Below are positions 1 to 10,036 of a stretch of DNA of 64,000 bases, one piece after another. Under the pieces are notes generated by a model. That model was not told the DNA's origin. It saw nothing but the letters and a program-made list of their open reading frames with translations, and did not search any database. The position numbers and the translations under genes are program-made. Position 1 is the stretch's first letter. Each line of letters opens with the position of its first letter. The stretch is from assembly GCF_020360975.1 (NCBI RefSeq), contig NW_025408677.1:1364001-1428000 (forward strand), read 5' to 3'. Origin of the DNA: Hirsutella rhossiliensis. Taxonomy: Eukaryota; Ascomycota; Sordariomycetes; Hypocreales; Ophiocordycipitaceae.

Positions 1-185
1 CGGGATACCAAAGAGATTGGTCAGGTCCTCATAGAGCCTCGTCGGCGATTGGACCAACTTGTCGCCACATCGAGGATAACACAGTCATCCACACAGCGCG
101 AGCCAAGTGCATTTGAAGCCATAGAGCCAGTTCTACGGCCAAGGCGCCACCTACATGCAGCAAATGCCACCAGAAAGGGCACATC

Positions 186-905
186 ATGACATCTCGCAAT
201 TGTCCTTTACGCTATAGCGACATACTGCAGCGGGCAGAGGCACGGGCGGCAGAGACTGCAGAGACGGCAGCAATTGCAGCGACTGCACAGACTGCACAGA
301 CTGCACAAGCAGTAGCAATTTCAGAGACTGCACAGACTGCAGCAGTCATGGAGACAATCACGGTTGCAGTCACTACAGTCTCTACGGTGTCTACAATTGC
401 TGCAGTCTCGACAGGAATTGCAGAAGCTACAGAGACTACGGAGAATCTACGATATGATGACCCACGAGCCATCTATCAGAGGTATGTCAGGGCAAGAGAC
501 TCTTGGTATAGAGCACAGCCTCGCGGCAATCTCAAGACCAACCAGGCATACCGAAAGGCAATGGGCTTGCCATTGCGCTACAGCAAGACTGAATATGACT
601 GGTGCCTCGACTGGAAGCAAATGTCAAGGAGCTGCGGCTCGAGGAAATGGACCAAGGAAGAGATGATGGCATACCTTGATTGGGATAAGGCAGAAGAAGA
701 GCGGTTAGATGCCCGGGTGGCCGAGGAAATGCAAGCGCAGCCTTTCTCACGAGAAAGAGTACTGCAGGTATATGGGCTGACTGCGAGAGAGACTCGGAGG
801 AACAGCAGGCAAACTATTCCCGCATATAAGTCGTCTGCTAGGACCGGTCTGTATAAGTGCGCCACAGTTGGAAACCACAGCAATTCTAGATTAAAAAAAA
901 TTTGA
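186..905 (+). CDS. hypothetical protein with Ala/Thr/Gln-rich repeat N-terminus
   Basis: An open frame of 239 codons in unmutated sequence, starting at an ATG and ending in TGA. Residues about 17-85 are low complexity, built of short units such as AQTAQTAQ and ETAETAA, from DNA repeating near 'gactgcaca'. The rest (about 88-239) is a normal charged, Trp/Tyr-rich segment (RYVRARDSWYRAQPRG, DWCLDWKQM) that looks like real protein. No signal peptide or membrane segment is visible. I do not recognise the family. The flanking sequence keeps CA/TG, so this gene escaped RIP. Absence of introns and an unverified start keep confidence moderate. Confidence 0.5.
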   Translation: MTSRNCPLRYSDILQRAEARAAETAETAAIAATAQTAQTAQAVAISETAQTAAVMETITVAVTTVSTVSTIAAVSTGIAEATETTENLRYDDPRAIYQRYVRARDSWYRAQPRGNLKTNQAYRKAMGLPLRYSKTEYDWCLDWKQMSRSCGSRKWTKEEMMAYLDWDKAEEERLDARVAEEMQAQPFSRERVLQVYGLTARETRRNSRQTIPAYKSSARTGLYKCATVGNHSNSRLKKI

Positions 906-1051
906 GTCGATTGACACTCAAATTGACGCTGTGGCCGTTGAGTACTTTTGCCGATGTGCGGGGAGATATGTGCAGTAAAACTGGCGCGCCAGCGCGGTCG
1001 CGGCGGGCGCTGTTCGCGGCGCCCACAATGGCCAGCCGGGCTTACATAACA

Positions 1052-1330
1052 GGCGCGGACGTCCGCGCCGACTTTAAAGGCGCGGACCCCCGCGCCTCTA
1101 TTGGCTCCCTGACACGGGCCAGGGATGACTAACCGCTGAAGGATCACGTGACCATGCGAAAGGTGATCGGTGGATCGCCTTACGATCAAGCGAGCGGTGC
1201 TCGACGGATCGTTCATCGATCAAGGTGATCACCTCTGTGATCACCTCCAGCACCTCGCGATCAGAGACGGGCAGTTGGGTATATATAGCTGCCCCATTTC
1301 ACTCCTTTAGACTAGATAGCTCTTTAGCTT
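1052..1330 (+). promoter_or_regulatory. CpG-rich promoter-like region with palindromes and TATA box
   Basis: A perfect 18-bp palindrome ggcgcggacgtccgcgcc lies at 1052-1069 and a second imperfect one with 7-bp arms at 1079-1096. From about 1140 to 1265 GATC-containing motifs recur, including overlapping forms of GTGATCACCT. A TATA-like box (gtatatata) sits near 1280, followed by a pyrimidine-rich stretch and 'caacacaatcatt', which resembles a fungal transcription start and leader. The only downstream frame (from 1383, 64 codons) is not convincing and RIP-mutated DNA starts at about 1590, so this looks like a promoter separated from its gene. Confidence 0.4.
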
Positions 1331-1749
1331 TCAACACAATCATTACGATCCCTATCACGATCTCATCTCTGATTCCGATCACTTGATTACCTGGTTACAG
1401 TCTACGGTCTACGACCTCCGACTCATCACCAACGTGACATACTTATCATTGCTCAGACCACGCCCTGTTGTATCTGCCAACATAAACCCCTCGACAGGTT
1501 TATCCCTTGGGAATATCACCGGTCGTCACAGCTACCCGGTACTAAAATTTCTAAATATCGCGGCGATACCTAATTAACCTTTGCTAACGCAACTAACTTA
1601 ATATCGTAATAATATTAAGTTAGTTAATTAGTAATAATTAGCTCCGTTAAGTTAGGTTAAGTTAGTTAACATTAACCTAGTTAATAACCTTGTAATTGAC
1701 GTTGCGTTGATCGCTACCCTGATCTAAACAATCTCTAGTAACTAGCATG
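1331..1749. other. non-coding boundary into RIP-mutated DNA, with AT-rich inverted repeat
   Basis: No convincing gene. Between about 1590 and 1630 there is an inverted repeat with 14-base arms (aactaacttaatat and its complement) around a short AT loop, then TTAAGTTAG/GGTTAAG-like words to about 1690. Base composition changes here from normal to CA/TG-depleted, so this is the left edge of the mutated block. Confidence 0.35.
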
Positions 1750-4700
1750 CGCTTTATACTCGCGGGGCAGGCGAGATAAAGGCCGGCCGTTGACTAGAAG
1801 CTGTCCTGTTAGAATGTTAAGATGGACTTTGGATTAGGAGCACGTCGTCTCGAGCCAATAATAAGTTAAAGGGGTAACGCGCTAAGTAGCATCTAGAGTA
1901 AAGGCCGGCCAGCAGCGCTTGGTAGCTAGGTTGAGGAAAGTATCCCCCTGTCCCGAACTAAGCTCCTTTATAAATATAGGGCGCGCTCGATGTAGAGTGT
2001 GTTGCTATCTGTCGTGCATGGCCTACTAGAGAGGTTGCGCTGTTTCGTTAAGTAAGTTAGCGCTGTTATAGATATTAATAGAAGCTTCGATTAAGAATAA
2101 TAACTGCTCCGGCTTCGAAAGAATTTAATAAAGAAACTTAGCATCGACGTTAAATAAATCTATATAAATAAGAGAAATTTCGAGCAAGATACGTTAAAAC
2201 TCCTTCCGCTACTTATTATCGGTCTCCCGATAAGCTCTACGTCGTAACTTAGCTAGCTACTAGTAGGAAATACTCCTGCATTTATAGAGGATGTTAAGAA
2301 AAAGTCCTCTTAAATCTTCCGTTATTATAGATAAGAGGCGTGCCGATAGAAAGGTATAGATCTAAAGCGTAGTATAAGAATCCTAGTTCTTACTAATGCG
2401 GGAGACAGATACAAGCAAGTGTTTATACATCCTCCTACTAAATTCTATATTATAGAGACGCGTATAAGAGCACCTTAAAACTTCCTTAGAAAACTTTAGA
2501 CCGGCTTAGAGACTGATCTATAGTAGAAACGTGGCTGTCTCGGCCTTATTGAAGTTAATACTTAGCGCCGCAAGCTGCCTAAGCACGTTTATCCACTGTA
2601 TCCGGTACCTAAATAGCAGTTTAGCTAGAGCCTTATACTTACCCGGAGTTATATACTCTGGACATTTCGACTAGCTGGCTATAACTTCGTTGGGAGTTTC
2701 TCTGTTTAGGCGAGAATGGTTTAGCTCGAGGAAGCGTCGCATTGCCTTAGAGCGGTTAGGCAGCTGAAATATGCAGCAATCTAAAAGAGTAAGTATAGGT
2801 ATTATCTCTCTAATAAAAACGCCCTAAAAGTCGTTAAAGTACTAGAAACGAAGGCTATTATTAATATATACGTCCGATATCGAACTGCTAGCGATGAATT
2901 TATCTCGTCTATAAGTAACGATATAAGGCTTCGTCTCGGATAAGAGGTAAACGCGCTAACGGTCGGGAGCTATATACTCTAAAAGCCCTTTATAGTCCCG
3001 AAGGTAATAGGATATCGTGGGCTAAGAACTCGGAAAGTCTTTATATCGGAGCACATTATTAAGGATATAGAGTATTATATCTCGCTAGTAGCCGAAAACG
3101 GGAGGGACGGCTAGCTTAAATACTATTGCCTATGCTTTAAATATTTTTATAGGCAGCGGCTATTCGTGCATAGCGATAGTTAGATTTTATGCTCCTCTCT
3201 ATAGCTCGCAACGACTATACTAGGGGGCATGCTCCTAGTATTGTATTCCGTCTTCTTCTAGCTAAACCTGTTGGCACGCGCTATGCCTATAGCGTTCTAT
3301 TAGATCGTCGTACTCTCTCTTAAGAAGTTAGAATTCTTCTTGCTTTGCCTACCTTGTTTTTATAGCGTCGATATTGATCCTACGTAATAATCCTTAGTAT
3401 AGATTCGATCGTAAATAATATCGTACTAGGAACGATTCCTTATTACCGTAGGAATAAAAGATAGAAGGCTTAAGCGTCTTTCGTGCGAAAGACTGTCGCT
3501 GCTTAATATACTCTTTAGCTCTATAAAGCCTTACTATGTCCCCCCGGAATCCGAGTAATATCGCTTGGCATACTTAGACTAGGATCTCCGGATCGTAGTC
3601 CTATAGTATCGGGAGAGTGCGGACCGCTGCCCGATCCGCGCTAACCTAGAGTTCGAGAACGATAAGAATCATTCTAGATATTCCTTCGGGTCGACCATCG
3701 TACTAAGACGACGCTACTATATAGTACTTTCGTAGTAAATCGCATAAGTTTTTATACGAGGATTCTTTATTAATATGCCTCTTAATCTAGGAGTCGATGT
3801 TACTAGCTACCTATATCTTAATTATAGTAAGTTAGAACGGCAGATAAGCTAATTCGGTATCTGCACGGACTAAAGGAAGCACGTGTGCATCGAGGTAATA
3901 GACGCCTACTATTAGAGAGAAACTCGTCTTATCTAAATTCTTCCGTTCTAAAATAGAGGATATAAAATCGTCTATTACCCTAAGGGGGATATAGTTATCC
4001 TTTTCTATGTCGAGTTCCGAAATTGCCGCTAAGTCGAGCTGCGGCTCGCAAAGTTATTAGATCTTTTGCTAGCGCTTTGCGATTCTACTCGAAGCCTCCG
4101 AAACAGCTTTATCGATAATCTCGAGCCACTTACCGTTTCGCGGGTTATTTAGCTTCTTAAGCCGTCGGCAAATCTTAGTTGCTATTGCGTAGAGAATATC
4201 GCTCGGTGATTCCTAGCGGTTAGCAGCCCTAAGTACGCGAGCTAATAAGAATACTATAAAAGACTTATAAGCGCCCTTAGAGCCGCTACTATTTCGTAAT
4301 ATCGTAAGCTGCAACGAGACCCGGATAAGTAGCTATAGCTTAGACCTCCTCTAAGGGAGCTTGCTATTAGCCTATACGACCTCCTTACGGGTATTTTTAC
4401 AGATTCCGTCTATATTCGTTAGCTCGCCTAAGCCTAAGAGCAAACTTATTAATAGCTCCGTTACGATACATAGATCGGTCGTATTCCGGTCCTTATCGTG
4501 CCTCTGCCCGGCCTTAACGACTTTTTCCTTTATTCCTAGGACTATTTATAGGCTTATCTTGACTAGAGTCTTGGCTATAAAGGACTAGAAATCGGCCTAC
4601 GTAAAGATGTCCTAGGAGACACGGATCGCAGTCGCGGGGAATTGGCGAATTAGTCGGCCGCGGGCGCTAAAGACGAATGAGTTAATTAGTGATAGTTCGA

Positions 4701-5140
4701 AGAGCTCGAATAACACGGAGCCTTTAACCTAGTAAATAAGAACTCCTGCGTTCTAAGCCTTAACGTGAAACGAAGCAATAACTTCTAAATATCCGAGTTA
4801 GCATTAAGAATTCTATATATAGGGATAAGATAATATAGGCTAAAAGAGATACCGAAGGAGGCAATACGCTATAAGGTCTCTAGCACGCTATTTACTTATA
4901 AATGTCCTTACGTCTCTCTTACCGTTCGTATATTCTCTATTATAGAAATAGCAGCTTTAGTAGCCGTTTTATACTTAGCGTCTGCCTCGTCTAGAAACCG
5001 CCGTAAAGAGTCTAGTATAAAGTCAATTAAGATTAACTCGTTACTGCTAGAGCTATTATAGCTACCGGGAAGCTTAGAAGGTAGAAAGAGGTAATAAAAG
5101 AGAAAGTCGAGCGACTCCTTAGATAATTCTGCGTTATCTA
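1750..5140 (-). pseudogene. RIP-killed 5' part of a large DUF6606-type protein gene
   Basis: Reading the minus strand from about 5135 downwards gives a frame-shifting, stop-filled but recognisable protein. Its N-terminus reads LFLPSKLPGS then ILIDFILDSLRRFLDEAD. Further on come RHDKDRNTTD, TELLISLLLGLGE and GICKNTRKEV near 4400-4520, then FELFELSLINSFVFSARGR near 4700. These match my memory of the conserved N-terminal DUF6606 domain of very large fungal proteins (often with DUF3638/DUF3645 downstream). The later part (about 2000-3300) contains more of the long middle region. The 3' end is missing at the left edge. Stops are almost all TAG/TAA at positions where Gln or Trp would fit, as RIP predicts. 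Biochemical role of the family is not established. Confidence 0.6.
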
Positions 5141-7944
5141 TAATAAGCAGAGCAAGCGCCGAAGGTTACTTACTAAGTAAAGTAAGACCGAGAGGTTTAG
5201 AAATCGAGAAAGTTTAAAGATTTAGCAATAAGATATAATAAGGTTAAGAGGTCTAGGAGATTCGAATTATAATATAGAGTGCTAGTGCGATGAATTTAAC
5301 CTAGTCCCTACGAATGCCTATATCTATACTTCACGCGTAAATTTATATCCCCCGATATCTTATTACTCGACGATAAGCCTCCCGTATAACTGCCGCTGCC
5401 GCTAGGCGCAATGTAAATGCAAAGCATTATTATGCGCAACTATAGATTAGAGGCTTTATTCCCTACCACTAAGTCACTATATATATTAAAGGCAATAAGC
5501 ACGTATACCGATCCGCTTCTTTTATTCGTTATTATTACTTTATAGCTCTAGTCTCTAGGCGGGTAAGGAGAGTATATAAGACTTAGCTTAATAATATGTC
5601 TATTTTATAACTATGCCCACTACCTTAATAGTACCTAGTGGCTCCGCAACTCGGATACTAGACGGTAAATAGCTCGTGTTCTAGTAGCCTAGTGCGCGTG
5701 AAGTCGTTAAGTAGCCGAGGGCGCACTAAGCTAATTCGGAAGTCGACTACTAAGCGTAGATTTTAAGGCGTTATAGCTTAAATCGCGTCGCCTCTTTCTA
5801 ATATATCCTGCGTAAGGACTGCCCTTACCCGCTAATCGGGCCGTTAGGTTATAGGATTACGAAAATCGTAGAAAACGGGGGAAATGAAAATTTCTAACGT
5901 TTCCGAATTAATTTGCTTATTTAAGCTATAACGATACTAATTATAGCTGTGGGCTTAACGTAGCTATAATAGCTCGGAGTCTGAAAACCGACCTAGTTTC
6001 TTCTTGTTCCTATCTCTTTTCTTTAAAAGACAAATATAATATAGAGTTTAGAGCATAGATAATATCCCGACCATAAGCCTTATTTCCGCTCTTTAATGCT
6101 ATTTTAGTGTTACGGCTAGCTAGGCCGGAGAGCATGCCGCATAACGATAAGTAGTATATAGCAAAGATTTCTCTACATCGAATAGATATCCTTGCTACTT
6201 AAATTACTATATAGTAAGTGGAAATAAGGATAGGATAATCGATCGATGCATCGCCTAATATTGCATGTTATTTTAGCTAGTAGCTTTTGAATCTTTATTG
6301 TGCTCTTAGGATGCCTATATAATACTGATCCACTTCCACCTTTATATATAGTCTAGTAAATCGCTATTAGCAATTTAATAGATCACGTAAACTTAAATCG
6401 GAGTATAAATACCTTAGATTAATAAGCTAATGAGCTTAATTAGGGCGATCCTATCCTGATATTAGGGATAGCCCGTGGATTTACATGATTTATTATACCT
6501 ATAGCGATGCATACTAGCGGAGCTTACCTTTACTATCACTCTTTTAATATAAGCTAAATGCGCTTTTCCCTATAGATGCTAGTTATAGGCATGATCCTAC
6601 CTTTATTATAAGTCGGATATTAGTAGAGAGGCCGCTAGCGTCTTAAAAAGACAACTATTGCCTGCATACCGATAGTACCTATTTATCGAAGCCTGCTTAG
6701 TAGATCTAACGTCGGATGTTTTTCCGGATAATAATATATATGCGTGAGAGGCATAGAGCAGCAGGTAAAGGAGCTTCCGACATTAGCGCCTTAGTATAGC
6801 ACCTAAATTACTCGGTAGTGATGGAAAGGAAGGCGAAGGGAAACACTAAACTCAAGGAATTTAATCTACTAGAAGGGAATTAACCTTAGAACTTGTTAAG
6901 ATAAAGCCGCTCGCTTATACTAAAGATCAGCAACATCACTGCCTAACCGGCTTTAGCTAACTATTATACTGCTGCCTGCTATCTCTAAGGTGTTTAATTT
7001 AGCTCGATTACGCTCCTTTAGATAAGAAATCACGGGACGCTTATCTAACTACGAATTCTACTAGATTCTCGTATTCATCCACCCTATTTATCGTGTGACA
7101 TATCTCCTATTGTCTAGCGAATAGTATCTAGCGTATCTTATTTTAACGGCTGCTATCGTCGCCATTTCTTATTCTCAAGCCGCTTAGAGAACTGTGCGAG
7201 CACTGTAGCCGTGCTCTTCGTTAATTAATGCTTTGCGCCTACGCGGTCGTAAGGAGCATGCGAATATCTATATATTACCAGGTTTATACGACAAAGATAT
7301 CTTGCTTTATTAGACATATTATATAGGAGATATTAGCGCTATAGGGTCGACGCTCCCTGCTTACTGCCTAGCAGGCAGTAGATACTAGGCGAGCTGCTGC
7401 CTGTAGGCAGCGCTCCACTTATTCTTATAACTAATATATTTAAGGATAGATTATTCCCACTTATTAGATAGTAAGAAGAGTCTTCTAGTCCCTAATCTTT
7501 ATGCTTACTTGCTTATCCTTTATGCGATAGGACAGTGTCTATAACTGCAGGCTGCACTAAATCGACTATAGCTTAGACTAGGTATAGCTTAGACCGTAAA
7601 AGTCTAGAACATGCACTATAACACATTCGTATAAGAAGCGTCGATATGGATGTAAGAACGGGAAAGGAAAGTGTTCGATAGATAAGGAGGCGTGCAATTT
7701 TCACCTTTTAATACAGCTGCTAAATTAACCAAGCAGTCGAGCAACCAAAGGGTAGTTACATCGTAATTAGTTTTAAATCTAACTTTCTAAGCCAGGCCGA
7801 TCTCAACGATCCCTAATATCGGACACAGTCGATACAACAGCTATAGTATTAAGGCCAGGGCATACGAAGTGGTAGGTAGCAGACTTTAGTTGACTAAATT
7901 ATGTTAGGATATACTAGTGCGTCGCTTGTTAGGGAATCTAGTAC
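5141..7944. other. RIP-mutated intergenic DNA, no gene recognised
   Basis: CA/TG-depleted sequence with stops in all frames. It lies between the two degraded minus-strand genes and probably represents their original spacer. Near 7364-7410 two neighbouring palindromes occur, ctgcctagcaggcag and ctgcctgtaggcag. I see no transposase or reverse transcriptase motif. Confidence 0.4.
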
Positions 7945-9140
7945 GGTCCCTGCCCCTCCGCTCTATTATAACAGGCCCTTGCTTCTCGCCTCCTCCGCCG
8001 CCTGCTTTCTTGCGAGATATCTTTCTTTTGCGCTGGAGATTCCCTCTTCCGCCTTGCGGCTTTTAGCCAACCGCTCTACGTCCTAACGCTAAGTCTCCTC
8101 TACCTCTCTAAAGCGCTTTAGCGACCGCTCTAACTGCTCTTCCAGCGCCCACGATTGCCTCTCCCGCATTCCTTGCTTCCTCTTAGCTAGCACGTTATTA
8201 GCATAGCGTTAATCGCTTTCTCTCGGCCGCTTGGTCTCTTTCTAAGCGCCTTCTCTCCGTTTGGCGCCCATATTAAGGCCGCCCTTAAGAAGCTGTCGCT
8301 TATCGACAACCTAGCCGTCCTCGTTAACAGCAATAGACGCCCCTTTCTCGTTAAGTTCTAGAGCTAGGGCTGCGTCCGCCTTTCTATATTCTCGCCCTCC
8401 CCCTCATCCTCGCCAACCTTTAGTCTATCCTTAGCGCTCTCTCGTGTAGCCTTTATAACCTCGGCGTGCCTTTCCTCACCCTTGTCTAAGAGACGCCTAT
8501 AAAAGGCTGGCACGCCACTATCTTCGTTTTTCTTGGCCTCCTCTTCCCCTATGCGCTTTTCCTCCTCTTTAAATCGCCTGTTTTTAGCTTATTGCCCCCT
8601 ATAAGCTTCCGTTATAAGCCGTTCCTTGCCTGTATACTTGTCGCCTTCTGCCTCGCGCTCGCGCTCAATCTTCTTTTCCTTAGCAATTAATGCGTCTCGC
8701 TTACGCATCTCTGCGGCCCGCATCAAGCTTTATATATATTTTGACTTTTATTCGGCCTCGTCTTATATTGCGTGCTTCTTAGGCTTAAGGGAGTTATAGA
8801 TCGAGTTATATTCGTAGACGGTTAGATCAACCTCCCTAGCTCCTTCGACGTTATTCCGAGCCGTTAGGGCGCTTAAGAGGTCTCTAAACCCGGGACTCGT
8901 TTTAGATTTTGCTATAAGCTTCGGTGGTTGCCCAGACAGCCTGTTTTTGAGCTTGGGTCCGTTGCTCGACGAGGCTCCTTCCCTCGCGGTCGTGGTGATC
9001 AAGTCTAGCTCCCCTCTAATGCCGTCTCACCCTATCGCGCTGCTTGCGCCGTTATTATCGGAATTGTAGTTGTCGTCGCTAAACACTGTCTTTCTGCTTG
9101 TTGGCGCGGGCGCGGGTTCCTTAGCGCCCGGCTTGCTCAT
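7945..9140 (-). pseudogene. RIP-mutated copy of an NSRP1-family (DUF2040) splicing regulator gene
   Basis: From an ATG at 9140-9138 the minus strand reads MSKPGAKEPAPAP and SRKTVFSDDNYNSDNNG, then the NSRP1 N-terminal coiled-coil domain: VYEYNSIYNSLKPKKHA, EKKIEREREAEGD, FYRRLLDKGEERHAEVIKA. A C-terminal segment with QGMRERQ and LEEQLERSLKRFREVEE follows near 8000-8200. NSRP1 (CCDC55) proteins act in nuclear speckles on alternative splicing. The order of motifs is as in an intact family member. The frame is broken by scattered TAA/TAG/TGA codons (for example after HAI near 8766) at sites that fit Lys/Gln/Arg/Trp codons. Mutation is visibly lighter than in the neighbouring DUF6606 copy. It is most likely a duplicated host gene hit by RIP. 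Confidence 0.78.
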
Positions 9141-10036
9141 CTTCGACGTACTCGCCTCCTGGACGAGCTTGATGCTCGTGACGGCGCCGAGCAGCCTATA
9201 GAATTTCCTCCGTCCGGCGATGGCGAACGAGACGGACTTGACGATGAAAGCGCAGGCCCATGCAGAGCGGCTGGCAAAACCTATCGCATACCAAGCCTGC
9301 CTAGGATGATTACTCGTGAAGTGGCGATATTACTACGCAACGCCGCTGTTGCCTTCTAATGCGTAGGCAGGTAATAAGTCTTTTATTTGTATATAAAGAG
9401 CTGCATAATTCCCTATAGCTCGTTCACTCACTTCTTATTCTTTAGATAATTCTCATCAATTGACTGATGCCATTCAGGTCGCTTTGCATAGCCGCTGTCG
9501 TGCCAGGTGTGGGCCGCAACTGTCTGACAAAACCACTAGTAAACGCCAAGAGAAATTCAGGCGCGCAGGCGTTGCTTGGGCAGTAGAGCTGGTTCGTGTG
9601 CGCCGTACGTGGTGCGGGGGATGGCGTACGGATCAAAGTCCTCAGAGATCAACTGCGAGAGCTTAACAGTCATAATTCCTTCCCGAAATAAGAGGTCCAT
9701 GTTAGAGAGAGATGTAAGTCAAGAAATGGAATAAGCCTTCCGCATGCCGTCTTTGCTTAGTTTATGTATAAATATTATCGCACGCTTAAAACAAAACTTA
9801 CATTCAGATGCGCCAACTCGCGTGCTGCGCGCGGTCAATCTAAGCAAGCTAAAATAAGACAAAATGCGCCGCATAAAAAAACACGGCGCCGCTCACGCCA
9901 GATTGGTGGTTAGGCACTTAACGGGCACCGAGAGAAATTTCGCGTTATGACTCTAATGCTCTTAAGGTCCGGTGCTCTAGGGCTACCGGGCCCGTACCTT
10001 CAAGAAAACCTGGCTCCATATCGCATCATGGATTAA
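9141..10036. other. lightly mutated spacer, no gene recognised
   Basis: This stretch keeps more CA/TG than its surroundings. Two opposed short frames at 9442-9666 overlap each other and have no recognisable motif, so I do not call them genes. Around 9880-9960 the sequence is CG-rich and ordinary. Nothing further can be supported. Confidence 0.3.

Noticed and set aside
1590..1690. Telomere-like TTAGG/TTAACC words
   Set aside because: No regular TTAGGG array; the words form an AT-rich inverted repeat in RIP-mutated DNA.
9442..9666. Two opposed overlapping frames of about 65 codons
   Set aside because: Mutually overlapping, no motif, no introns or promoter; likely chance.
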